From positions 57,266,539-57,330,538 of the forward strand of contig CM037874.1 of NCBI GenBank assembly GCA_021292105.1: DNA of 64,000 nt, given 5' to 3'. Within the stretch, counting starts at the first letter, position 1; each line of letters opens with the position of its first letter. The position numbers were made by a program, and so were the translations under genes. The notes beneath the pieces were generated by a model. That model was not told the origin of the DNA. It saw only the letters and a program-made list of their open reading frames with translations, and made no database searches. The stretch comes from Anadara kagoshimensis (taxonomy: Eukaryota > Mollusca > Bivalvia > Arcoida > Arcidae). Shown here piece by piece: positions 12,801 to 21,060 of the stretch.

Positions 12801-15800
12801 AGATTAATTTAGTTTGACAGTCCATTTAACTGTCAGTGTCACAGCAACAGTCTAAGTTAATCAATTTCAACCTTATTTTCCTTTACTTCCAAGTATTTTC
12901 AATCACACGACTTTTTAAGGAATTTTAATTTTGTCAATGTTTGAGAAGTTGGGTGCATTTCAGTAAATGATACTAAATCTCTTATAATCTGTGGATATTT
13001 ATTTATTTGATAAAACCATATATCACAAGAAATTTGCATTTGAAAAAAATCTCATAATTTTCAATTTATCTATGAAAATGTTTCATTATTTATATATGAA
13101 TATATAACCCGGTAAGTCAATAGTCAGTATAAGTATGACAAAAACATATTAGGTATAAACAAATAGTCAGTATAAGTATGACAAAAACATATTAGGTATA
13201 AACAAATAGTCAGTATAAGTATGACAAAAACATATTAGGTATAAACAAATAGTCAGTATAAGTATGACAAAAACATATTAGGTATAAACAAATAGTCAGT
13301 ATAAGTATGACAAAAACATATTAGGTATAAACAAATAGTCAGTATAAGTATGACAAAAACATATTAGGTATAAACAAATAGTCAGTATAAGTATGACAAA
13401 AATATATTAGGTATAAACAAATAGTCAGTATAAGTATGACAAAAACATATTAGGTATAAACAAATAGTCAGTATAAGTATGACAAAAACATATTAGGTAT
13501 AAACAAATAGTCAGTATAAGTATGACAAAAACATATTAGGTATAAACAAATAGTCAGTATAAGTATGACAAAAACATATTAGGTATAAACAAATAGTCAG
13601 TATAAGTATGACAAAAACATATTAGGTATAAACAAATAGTCAGTATAAGTATGACAAAAACATATTAGGTATAAACAAATAGTCAGTATAAGTATGACAA
13701 AAACATATTAGGTATAAACAAATAGTCAGTATAAGTATGACAAAAATATATTAGGTATAAACAAATAGTCAGTATAAGTATGACAAAAACATATTAGGTA
13801 TAAACAAATAGTCAGTATAAGTATGACAAAAACATATTAGGTATAAACAAATAGTCAGTATAAGTATGACAAAAACATATTAGGTATAAACAACACACAC
13901 ATACATGCATTAACTAAAAACCTGCCAAAATTCTCATCTAGCTTCGAGATACCTGTCTAGCTTTGTGATACCAATCTAGTTTTCCAGATACCCATGTAGC
14001 CTTGAGATACCCTTCTGGCTTCCAGATACCAATCTAGCTTGGAGATAATACCATCCTAGCATTATTTAGGTCAACAGTAAATATATTAACCTGTAACTAA
14101 CACTTTTCTACCACTTAACCATTTTTAATTATCAAAACTTTATATATATATATACCTGTTTTACAGCTTGAAGAAGTTTCGGATCATTCAATATTTCATC
14201 TGGAATTTGATGTACAGCTCTTTTTCCACCTAAAAATAAAATGTAGCAGTTTGGATATTTCAGTTGGTTCAGTGAAGGATTAATTGATTGAATAATTGAT
14301 CTGTTGACTTTATCTGTTGATTGATTGATTTATGATCTGTTGATTGATTGATTGAGTGAATAATTGATCTGTGGATTGATCTATTGATTGATTGAATGGC
14401 AGTTTACATCCCAGTTAAGAATATCAACAAAGGTCCCAGTTTCAATCATATTCTGACCCTACCTTTAAAGGCTTTATCCTGATCAACAATCAGAGGCAGC
14501 TGACCTATGGGTTGTAAAAAAGGGGTTTAACCTGGTGCTATTTCAATTTAAATAGCGGAATTGAACAAAAATGAAAGACAGAAATACAGCAGTTTTGGTA
14601 CCTATAGCTAGGAATATCACTTGCTTGCAGGAAGGCTGATTTCACAGAGTTAACAAGGGAAAGGATAATTCATTTCCAAGTTATTTTACAAAATCAGATC
14701 TAATATCGAGTTTTAAATTCCAATAATATAATTAATTTTGATTTCTGAAAATTTTCAGTCATAATCAGAGTTCAACCACAATTAAAAGATCATTTTGTAT
14801 TATGTGAGTTACAGTCAGACATCATGGATACCACCATGTAACTAGACACAGGAACTTGTAATTAATGTTTAAACTATACTATCCAGCACTAAGAAAAATA
14901 ACACTTGTAATTAATGTTTAAAACTATACTATCCAGACTTTCTATACTATCCAGCACTAAGAAAAATAAGTTATTTTTCTTAGTGCTGGATAGTATAGAA
15001 AGTCTGGATAGTATAGTTTTAAACATTAATTACAAGTTCCTGTGACTAGACAGAAATCTAATAGATCTAACGTACATCGACATAATGTCGTCACCGACCT
15101 TAAGTCGTCAGCACGAAATATTGCAAAATTATTTTTATTTATCGCTCTTAAGAAAGTTGAACAGTGGAAAATTTAAAAGCGGTAAATGTTTTCCATACTT
15201 AAATAACATACTTTATATTATGTAACAGGTTTCTTCATAGTAAAATTGGTATCTTTGACATCACTATCAAAAAGGTACATGTGTCATATCGGGCGACAGA
15301 CTACAGAGAATGACAGTCATTTGGGCGATCGGGTCACAAACATACTTGTCAAGGGTACACAACCCAAACGTCACAATAACCCCTTTTAAATATGTTCCTA
15401 CTATATAAAGAGTTGTCTATCTTTGGCCAGAACATCAGTTAAAAGGTAAAAATATCGTTTTAAAACGACTGACGACTTTCAGGCGTACTGACGACTTAAA
15501 GACTGCATTAAAACCTGCGAATTACCGGTATTCAGTTTTATTTTTAGAACATCTTTTCAGTCATATAAGTGATTTAAGCGTTTTGGCAATATCTGTTTGG
15601 TGAAATTTCAAATTGATATGTGGTTTTTTTAATCTCACTTTCTGACCTTGTTTGGTAAATTCAACTTTTATAGCGAATCAAACAGTTTATATACACATAT
15701 AACATGTCAGGAATGAATCAAACAATACAATTTTGTTCTTTAGATATTTATAATATCAAACACTACTAGCCAAACTAGATTCAATTAAACAAAAACTAAA

Positions 15801-17154
15801 AATCCCTTGGGGATCGAATACGTCTCTGATATTCTCGCACCTGCCGTAATAAGGCAACTAAAATGCCCCATTTCACGATCTAAGCGTGTCACTCTTGAGA
15901 CCCCTTACTGCATAGTGTAACTGCCATTAATGAACAACTGATATATTGCTTTTTGTCAGTTACCTAGGCTAGCTGAAGTCGTTTCGATATAAGTGAAATA
16001 ATATAGACTGAGTTTTGAGATATAATAATAAAGCGGAGGTTGGCAATCTGAAAAGAGTAAGTGGGTACACCATTTTGAACAAAGCCTATTTCTGCAAAAC
16101 TGGAGGTTCAATACACGTTGAAGTTCTAACCAATGTAATTTCAAAACAAGAACACAATAATGTGTTACTTTATGTGTACTACAAGTTTGCCTTAAGATAG
16201 TTCAAATATATATTGTGTTTTCAGAAATGCAGTTAACCGCAAAATAAAAGAGTAGCTCAGTGAAATAAACGTGCTTGAAACAGCCAGATCCTCCAAGAAC
16301 AAACGTCGGACAGCAAAACTAAGACCAAAAAAAAAAAAAAAAAAAAAAATAGAAAAAGCAAAGCATGATAATACATAATACACTAATTTCGATACGTCGC
16401 CAGCTTTAGGCGAAAGTGCAGAAATTTTGCCTGTGCGTTGCGCTGATGGCATTATACAGCAGGGTTCTTTAGCAAAATAGCCCACCGTGACACGAGACCT
16501 CGTTTATTTTAAGTTCCCATACGAAAGAACCGTGTGCTTGGCGAAAAGTACAGTCACTACCCACTTTCAAGTCTTGGGTAAGACCAGGTTGGGTTTCGAA
16601 CCCATGAACGACCTCCCACTTACGTAGCGAGCACTCTACCAACTGAGCTACCGCAGTGGTTAATCAATACAAAGAGAAAAGTAAATAAATAAACACTCAA
16701 TCAAGGCGAAAAGGGTAGTGACGACATTGGGTTAGCTAGGATGACGAGTTTTGGAATGCACAGTCTGAAAGTCGTCAGGTGCACCCCACTGCTGTTTCAA
16801 GTAGTTTATTTCAATGAAAATCTTCATTTAGGCCTACACAAACGGTTTTGTTTTGTCTAAAAATATTTTTTCTTTCCGATCCCACTAAACAACACATGCT
16901 AGAAGAATATACTTAACGACTATAATGCAATATATGGCGTACCATGACGACATTATGTCGATGTACGTTAGTCTAATAAATCTAATCAAACTATTTATTG
17001 TATAAATAACTCCCAAAGTCCATACAATAAAAGACGTATCATATCTCACATTCCCTCACTATTAATCTCTCTCTACTTTACCAGAAAATACTTTTCTGTC
17101 CTGTTTTGCTGAAACAACCACAGGACCATGTTGACCTGTCATGGGCGCAGCCAT
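286..17154 (-). CDS. DPH1: DPH1, diphthamide biosynthesis subunit 1 (partial, 3' end off the left edge)
   Basis: Eight coding exons, in transcript order 17154-17082, 14229-14156, 12105-12036, 6355-6292, 3842-3721, 2206-2052, 889-768 and 354-286, join in one frame (749 nt, 249 codons plus 2 nt) with GT/AG ends at every junction. The product matches the N-terminal half to two thirds of animal DPH1, which with DPH2 forms the cytosolic iron-sulfur enzyme that moves the 3-amino-3-carboxypropyl group of S-adenosylmethionine onto a histidine of elongation factor 2, the first step of diphthamide synthesis. Recognisable blocks are [57 protein letters not shown] and [14 protein letters not shown]. Two of the three cluster-binding cysteines are visible (about Cys111 in GACC and Cys214 in LGCTS); the third would lie in the missing C-terminal part. 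The family is usually about 440 residues. No internal stop or frameshift is seen, so the gene looks intact. Confidence 0.95.
768..889 (-). CDS. DPH1: DPH1 exon 7 (second cluster cysteine)
   Basis: Encodes [16 protein letters not shown] followed by PPDVSAL. Cys214 of LGCTS corresponds to the second iron-sulfur ligand. The acceptor is TAACAG and the donor is GTAAGT, with two bases carried over to exon 8. Confidence 0.95.
955..1019 (+). repeat. (GGAT)n / (CGAA)n microsatellite
   Basis: Runs of GGATGGAT followed by CGAACGAACGAATGAA directly abut the 3' end of the neighbouring SINE copy, as often seen at SINE tails. Confidence 0.85.
1020..1318 (-). repeat. tRNA-derived SINE, 5' truncated
   Basis: Read on the minus strand it carries the B-box-like tract, then CAAGACTTGAAAATCGG, AACAGTCACT and the tail AAGTGAAATATTCTTGACTG shared with the full copy at 24475. 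The A box is missing. It lies in a DPH1 intron in sense orientation. The rest of the intron (890-2051) shows nothing else I recognise. Confidence 0.75.
2052..2206 (-). CDS. DPH1: DPH1 exon 6
   Basis: Encodes PIDKTEG, then [20 protein letters not shown] and [15 protein letters not shown], all close to animal DPH1. The acceptor is TTGCAG and the donor is GTCAGT, phase 0. Confidence 0.95.
2482..2572. repeat. 43-bp inverted repeat (hairpin)
   Basis: Arms 2482-2524 and 2530-2572 are complementary with one mismatch and a 5-nt loop (CAGAC). It lies in the DPH1 intron between exons 5 and 6 and resembles a foldback element or the fused ends of a MITE. Confidence 0.85.
2847..2890 (+). repeat. (CA)n microsatellite
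   Basis: A nearly pure CA run interrupted by ACCACACATA. Confidence 0.9.
2920..3083. repeat. dispersed repeat, second copy at 5190-5345
   Basis: Shares AGTGTCAGTGACGTCATTAA and flanking sequence with the other copy. It contains a CRE-like TGACGTCA core, but there is no evidence that the site is used. Confidence 0.65.
3162..3745 (-). repeat. 73-bp minisatellite containing a DPH1 exon end and splice donor
   Basis: Eight near-identical 73-bp units begin at 3162, 3235, 3308, 3381, 3454, 3527, 3600 and 3673. Read on the minus strand, each holds the coding end of exon 5 (CATTATGGACACAGTTGTCTGA, HYGHSCL; the unit at 3673 is the real exon end) followed by the donor GTAAGGATTTG. The array therefore offers eight candidate 5' splice sites in a row. 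Use of any but the exon-proximal one reads into TAG within a few codons. Confidence 0.93.
3721..3842 (-). CDS. DPH1: DPH1 exon 5 (first cluster cysteine)
   Basis: Encodes [20 protein letters not shown], then [20 protein letters not shown]. Cys111 of GACC corresponds to the first iron-sulfur ligand of the family. The acceptor is TTTAG at 3843-3844 and the donor is GTAAGG at 3720-3715. The last 28 or so nucleotides and the donor are copied seven more times in the adjoining intron. Confidence 0.95.
3843..4180. other. AT-rich intron stretch
   Basis: Dominated by AAAT/TAAT runs, including (AAAT)n at about 3865-3895. No gene is seen here. The following bases to 4410 resemble a dispersed AT-rich element also seen near 17750-18000 and 19705-19830. 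Confidence 0.6.
4195..4412. repeat. degenerate dispersed element (MITE-like)
   Basis: Shares AATTTAAGGTGTTATTTTGA and a terminal GGAGCCAG-type motif with 19705-19830, and the motif order with 17685-18000. The copies are diverged and the ends are uncertain. Confidence 0.35.
4513..4841 (-). repeat. tRNA-derived SINE, near full length
   Basis: On the minus strand: head ACTGGGGTAACTCAGTTGG (A-box-like), a B-box region, the AAGACTTGAATGTGGGTAGT body and the AAGTGACATATTCTTGACTG tail. Same family as 24475-24800; it lies in a DPH1 intron in sense orientation. Confidence 0.85.
5170..5345. repeat. dispersed repeat, second copy of 2920-3083
   Basis: Matches 2920-3083 through AGTGTCAGTGACGTCATTAA and the GTTTTCATTCTTTTT segment. 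Both copies lie in DPH1 introns. Confidence 0.6.
5412..5743 (-). repeat. tRNA-derived SINE, full length
   Basis: On the minus strand it runs from ACCACTGCGGTAGCTCAGTT through the B box GTGGGTTCAAACC to the CTTGACTGGTATGTTAAACA tail. Intact A and B boxes suggest a young copy; sense orientation within DPH1. Confidence 0.88.
6292..6355 (-). CDS. DPH1: DPH1 exon 4
   Basis: Encodes [20 protein letters not shown], equivalent to the conserved QxPEGLLxFAC block. The acceptor is TTGTAG and the donor is GTAAGT. It is separated from exon 3 by a 5.7-kb intron that carries the 34/32-bp satellite. Confidence 0.95.
6399..6490. repeat. transposon-like terminal sequence at the edge of the satellite
   Basis: CAGTCAACCCTGTCTATAAA and an inverted partner about 30 nt later form a terminal-repeat-like end. 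The reverse complement of the 32-bp satellite monomer is a variant of this same sequence. Confidence 0.6.
6520..10901. repeat. 34/32-bp satellite array (4.4 kb)
   Basis: About 130 units in a DPH1 intron. The left part is mainly a 34-bp unit built on GGCCTTTATAAGCAGGTGGC plus CATTATACAGAGAT; the right part is mainly a 32-bp unit built on GGCCTTTAAGGCAGGTTGGA plus CTGTACAGAGAT. The middle (about 7540-9600) mixes both types in repeated blocks, for example 7356 and 8199 onward (843 bp apart). The unit lengths are not multiples of three, and no open frame runs through it. Confidence 0.97.
11158..11290. repeat. dispersed repeat, second copy of 1-130
   Basis: AATAAACAATTTATTGCTTT and GAGGGAAATATGAACAT match the left edge of the window in the same orientation. 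Confidence 0.6.
11291..11727. other. intron stretch without recognisable features
   Basis: AT-rich sequence within the DPH1 intron between exons 3 and 4. I see no gene or clear repeat. Confidence 0.5.
11728..11960 (-). repeat. tRNA-derived SINE, 5' truncated
   Basis: Carries the 3' tail AAGTGAAATATTCTTGACTG and the body up to the AAGACTTGAAAGTTGG segment on the minus strand; the tRNA head is missing. Sense orientation within DPH1. Confidence 0.75.
12036..12105 (-). CDS. DPH1: DPH1 exon 3
   Basis: Encodes [17 protein letters not shown] and VKR, one of the most conserved DPH1 blocks. The acceptor is TTCTAG and the donor is GTAATT. The last base joins exon 4 to give an Ala codon. Confidence 0.95.
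12190..12591 (-). repeat. second SINE-like family with a tRNA-like head
   Basis: On the minus strand the head CTGCCTCGGTGGCTCAGTGG resembles an A box, and GTGGGTTCAGACC resembles a B box. The body (GACTGGGGGAGTG segment) is shared with a fragment at 46531-46620 but not with the main SINE family. Confidence 0.65.
12641..12690. repeat. diverged solitary relic of the 43-bp satellite
   Basis: GATAGTCAGTATCATAAGTA with the following GGCAAAAACATA is a diverged copy of the unit that is amplified from 13111 onward. Confidence 0.5.
12692..13092. other. intron stretch without recognisable features
   Basis: AT-rich sequence between DPH1 exons 2 and 3. No gene or clear repeat was seen. Confidence 0.5.
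13111..13893. repeat. 43-bp satellite array, about 18 copies
   Basis: The unit contains AATAGTCAGTATAAGTATGA and CAAAAACATATTAGGTATAA. Copies are almost identical (one C/T variant recurs at two places), which indicates recent expansion or homogenisation. It lies in the DPH1 intron between exons 2 and 3. Confidence 0.97.
13935..14055. repeat. short degenerate tandem repeat (about 28 bp)
   Basis: Repeats of the type ATCTAGCTTCGAGATACC occur about four times with substitutions. Confidence 0.6.
14156..14229 (-). CDS. DPH1: DPH1 exon 2
   Basis: Encodes [19 protein letters not shown] and a few more residues, matching the conserved NQIPxEILxxPxL block of DPH1. The acceptor is TTTTAG and the donor is GTATAT, phase 0 at the 3' end. 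Confidence 0.92.
14838..15050. repeat. near-perfect palindrome, 66-bp arms with a 1-nt centre
   Basis: Arms 14904-14969 and 14971-15036 are exact reverse complements around one G. An additional partial copy of the arm, AACTTGTAATTAATGTTTAA, begins at about 14851, and the outer flank CACAGGAACTTG is mirrored at 15031-15043. It lies in the first intron of DPH1. It could be a foldback element, a palindromic duplication, or an assembly fold-back. Confidence 0.9.
15051..16387. other. DPH1 intron 1, unassigned part
   Basis: No convincing coding exon. The motif AATGTCGTCA...GACGACTT occurs near 15085-15110 and 15465-15500, and a mirrored ATGTACGTTAG motif lies near 16955-16975, so an old element about 1.9 kb long (about 15060-16980) is possible. 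The SINE at 16388 would then be nested in it. Confidence 0.35.
16388..16660 (-). repeat. tRNA-derived SINE, 3' truncated
   Basis: On the minus strand: head ACCACTGCGGTAGCTCAGTT, a B box, and the body up to the GGCGACGTATCGA segment, then truncation before the usual tail. Next to it on the left is a 25-nt poly-A run (about 16327-16349). Confidence 0.85.
17082..17154 (-). CDS. DPH1: DPH1 exon 1 (start codon)
   Basis: The ATG at 17154-17152 opens a 24-codon exon starting [10 protein letters not shown] and ending in a GTAAAG donor, phase 1. The N-terminus of DPH1 is poorly conserved, so the start rests on frame continuity with exon 2 and on the lack of a better ATG. The exon could in principle have further 5' UTR upstream of 17154. 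Confidence 0.75.
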
Positions 17155-18154
17155 TTTTCTCTTGTGAAATCCTTACTATTGGCGGAGCACTACGTGTACT
17201 ATTCTAGTAGTTCTATACTTAGAAGGTCATTTATTAATTTAATGCTAAATGCTATGGTCATTATAAGAACAATTGTATTTGATATGTTTGTGATGTTTCT
17301 AATTATTCTTTCAACTACAATATTTAGTCACTAAATAGCAGCTACATCCTGTGTACTAGGTATTCAGGCTGACTAATTCGACGAATTTATCCGTTTTTCA
17401 GTTTTTGACGGATTTGTACATGAAAACGGATAAATGGACGGATAAAATGAAAAGGTCAAATTAGACGGATTTTCCCATTTTCGTCGTTTTTTTAAATTAA
17501 AAGTAATAAAAATTCGGACTTTTTGTATCATCGGGAAATTGTATAAAAATCAAACACTTAATGATAAAAAAGTACCTAAATTGCAACCTTGTGCGCTAAA
17601 AATGTACCAATCCGCTGTGATTTGATTGGTCAGCCTGGGTAATTTTAGATTATCAAAAGTCAATTAATTGGATTCAGGTCCCCAGTTTCATCAGCGACAT
17701 TTAATTTATGTATTATTCAATGCCGCTGGTTTCATAATCAATTCAGTTAACAAAGATTTTCCTTCAAATAAATGTAGCAAATTAAAAACCTTTATAATTT
17801 TGTTAATTGATATTGTTAAGGTAGTGGACTGAGAATTTATTAAATTTTAAGGTGACATTTTAATGATTATATCAAACCTATGACATCTACATTAGTTTTC
17901 ACAAAAAATCGTAGTCACCAAAAAGAGCTTGCAAAAATTTGCTAGTTAAGGAATACTTAGCATCTTAACTAAAAAAAATATTGTGAAAGCCAGACCTGGT
18001 ATATATGTCGCTGGTCAGTGCATGAATAGTATCGTTTTATGACTTTATGGTGGTCATTTCACACACCGGCGACATTCATAATACAGCTCTCAGTGTATTA
18101 AATGTCGCTGCACACACGTGTGTACACACACACACACACACGTGCACACACAAG

Positions 18155-18191
<37 letters not shown>

Positions 18192-18480
18192 CTAATAGTG
18201 TCTAAATAACGTGAATAAGCACTTTAAACGCCATTTCGAGACGGCAGTTAATGGTTAATACCGTTATGTTTACATTTCGCTTCTTTTTCAAAATTTTATT
18301 TTGTTTTTTTTTAATCCTGAAATAAATTTAAAACACTGACTGTCGTGTACCACATGCGATTGCCGAATTTCAATCGCTGGAATAGCGATCCGTCCGCTAT
18401 GACATCAGGCGTATACATGTATAGGCATAAGCAACAGTGAGAAATGAGTGAAATTAATTCATTTAGTCTCAGGAAAGAGA
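17155..18480. other. intergenic region between the divergent DPH1 and EF-hand genes, left part
   Basis: Must hold the DPH1 promoter, but no TATA box stands out. 17365-17470 resembles 48418-48540 (TCAGGCTGAC, TTCGAC and TTATCCG motifs), and 17685-18000 resembles the AT-rich MITE-like element at 4195. CA and GA microsatellites occupy 18118-18191. Confidence 0.5.
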
Positions 18481-18487
18481 AAAATGC

Positions 18488-18561
18488 AGGGTCGGACCGG
18501 GGATTGAACCCACGATCTCCCGCACTAAAGGCGAGTACTCTACCACTGAGCTACATTCCTC
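18488..18561 (-). repeat. tRNA-like head of a dispersed repeat
   Basis: On the minus strand TAGCTCAGTGGTAGAG is an A box and GTGGGTTCAATCCCC is a B box, with a 5-bp anticodon stem. The acceptor ends do not pair, so a functional tRNA is unlikely and a SINE origin is preferred. Confidence 0.7.
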
Positions 18562-18690
18562 TCTTCCTTTTTTCGATTCAACTCCTTTGAATCGGAACCA
18601 CCAGGTCCCCTGGGACCAACCTGTTGGTCGGCCACTTCCCAGGGTCGGACGAGCCCCCAAATGTAACAGGAAAGAGAACTTAGAAAAATG

Positions 18691-18757
18691 GACCAGGGAT
18701 TGAAACCGGGACCTCCCGTACTATAGGCGAATGCCCTACAACTGAGCTCAGTACCTA
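18691..18757 (-). repeat. second tRNA-like unit, diverged
   Basis: GAGCTCAGTTGTAGGGC and a B-box-like CGGTTTCAATCCC lie on the minus strand about 200 bp from the first tRNA-like unit. Both are preceded by an AGGAAAGAG segment, which suggests a tandem or dimeric element. Confidence 0.6.
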
Positions 18758-19129
18758 GACCGCTACAGTTTAATCCAATAAAACAACAATAAATGATCCC
18801 GCGGAACTCTGGTTTTCTACATCCATCAAATTATGCCGTTGCAATGTGCCAATATTTAAGTATTTATATAAAATAAAATATTCAAAAAATAGCGTAACCT
18901 GGTAACATCTCTAAAAGACACTTAAAATCTAGAGTAGCCGTTAACCATGTGCTGAAATTCCCATTCTTTACACATTTGTTTCGGGAGATTAAAACTTAAA
19001 AGTTCCCACTCATTTTAAAACTAAAATGATTGATAAAGTTTTCGGTATTTGACGGTGGGAGAGTTCATTGCTTATCACATCCAATAGGGACTCAACACGT
19101 AACAATAGAAGAGGCATGGAATTAAATTC

Positions 19130-19178
19130 TATACAGCGAGATAAGATTCTCTGTACAACGTGTCTTTTGTGAGTTCAG
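19130..19178 (+). other. likely 5' UTR exon end of the EF-hand gene
   Basis: TTGTGAGTTCAG is followed by a strong donor GTAAGAGG at 19179. The first coding exon begins with an acceptor (TTTATTTCAG, ending at 20073), so an upstream non-coding exon is required; this is the best candidate. The start shown is a guess. Confidence 0.4.
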
Positions 19179-19365
19179 GTAAGAGGATTTACAATTTTCT
19201 CGCGAAAAAACTCAACTCAAGATTTTTGTTTTAAAAAAAATACTGATTTTATTACTAGTAAGTATTACCCATGCGTTGTTTATATCTAAATTGGCATGTC
19301 TGTGTTGTCTACTTAAATCAGGACAACGCCGGCTCGCGGAGTGGAATGTAACTGCTTGCTATAAA

Positions 19366-19430
19366 TAGCGCGCGCGCGTGTGTGTGTGACCGACCAACCA
19401 AGTGCGTGTGTGTGACCGACCAACCAAGTT
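19366..19430 (+). repeat. short tandem repeat (CG/TG with ACCGACCAACCAAG)
   Basis: GTGTGTGTGACCGACCAACC is present twice after a (CG)n run. Confidence 0.75.
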
Positions 19431-19704
19431 TACTAAGCCCCGATTTTATTTTTTCTCAACAAGATTAGATCACATAAAAATTATAATGGGAGTTTAGTTG
19501 GCAGATCATAGTAATTGAACTATATAATAAATTTATGAGAAGTGGAGAGAAACTCAATCGAGGGGCTATTTTAAGACTGGCAAGTAGATAATACACACAC
19601 CTCCACCGTGGGCCACCCAACACGACATCAAAAATACTATTTATGATTTCATTTATATTTTATCCTCCGCCTTTCAAAGAATGGGGAGATATCATTCGCC
19701 CAGG

Positions 19705-19830
19705 CTCCAGTTTCACAATCATTCCTTAGGCTAAGATTTCTATAGCAAAATTGAACAGTAGATTTTGTTATTATCATCATCATCGCGGCAAAAAATTCAG
19801 AAATTTAAGGTGTCATTTTGAAGATCACGC
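19705..19830. repeat. MITE-like fragment
   Basis: Starts CTCCAGTTTCACAATCATTC and contains AATTTAAGGTGTCATTTTGA, both shared in order with 4195-4412. The TTTCACAATCAT motif also recurs at 46114. Confidence 0.4.
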
Positions 19831-20088
19831 TTAGCTTATTACCAATTTACGGTACAATAATGAAACATTTTGTTTGTAATACCATGATTAAAGGGTTATG
19901 ACCCTTTAAACAAGAATAAATCACAAAATATGCTACATTGATAGGAGATGCGTATATCATTAACCAGAGCTGGTTTGATCATTTTCCTGTGAGTTATGAC
20001 CCTTTGAACATAATAAAGTGTTTACTGGCGGGATATGTTTATTCACGTAATTTGCATGTTTCCTTTATTTCAGGAACCAGCCATCAAG

Positions 20089-20141
20089 ATGATGATAAAC
20101 TTAGTCACAATAACCTTCATCACTATAACTGTAGTGTTATG
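20089..20141 (+). CDS. EF-hand gene, exon 1 (signal peptide)
   Basis: Follows the acceptor TTTATTTCAG ending at 20073. Two ATGs are adjacent (20089 and 20092); the first is used here. The exon codes for the hydrophobic signal peptide and stops in phase 2 at GTTTGT. Confidence 0.8.
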
Positions 20142-21014
20142 GTTTGTATTACGTTATAATTACATTTGATAATGTGACGTCACTCATTTCTTGCTTACGC
20201 ATATAGCCGTGACGTCATTGATTGGCTGTTCCAGCAATTGGAATTGCAAATCGTACACGACACTGTTTTAAGGATTAAAAAACAATAACAAGATTTTCAA
20301 AAATTGTAAATATAACCATTGAACTCTAGAAATGGCGTTTATAGTGCTATAACTTCCATTCCCGTGCAAACCTGAATAACGCGCGATAAGCACTATAAAC
20401 CCCATTTCTAGACAGTTAAATAATTGCGTTCGGAACAAATTTTAAAACTATTTATTATATATTTATCATATATATTGAGTAGTTGAGTAATGGTGCTTAA
20501 CGTCCCAGTCAAGAATATTTCACTTATATCGAGACGTCGCCAGCTATAGACGAAGGTGCAGAAATTTTGCCTGAGCGTTGTGCTGACGGCATGATACAGT
20601 AGGGTTCTTTAGCGTGCCCAGCTCACCGTAACACGGGGTCTCGTTTACTTTAAGTTCCCATCCGAAAGAACCGTTACGTTCATTTCATAATGCCGAGTGC
20701 TTGCCGAAAGAACAGTCACTACCTACTTTCAAGGCTTGGGTGAGACCCGGCCGAAGATCGAACCCATGACCTCCGACTTACGGAGCGAACACTCTACCAA
20801 TTGAGCTACCTCAGTAGTATTTAAAGTATCCTTTTGTCAAAGATCATTTCAATCTTATAGCATTTGTATATTACATTTTTGTCAAAATATTTATTTGTAG
20901 TTCCGAAAAGATGGTCTAAATAAGCTAAATTAATAAACTAAAATCTAATTAGTTAGGGCATGGTGTGAAACCAGGGCCAATTCTTAAAATCAACTGTAGG
21001 TCTAGACTGTTTTT

Positions 21015-21060
<46 letters not shown>

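Noticed and set aside
16015-16485. Small open frames on both strands in DPH1 intron 1
   Set aside because: They overlap a SINE and its neighbouring poly-A and show no splice logic with DPH1 exons.
18488-18561. Possible functional tRNA gene on the minus strand
   Set aside because: A and B boxes are present, but the acceptor arms do not pair and the sequence is part of a dispersed repeat. The tRNA-like tracts at 49998 and in the SINEs fail for the same reason.
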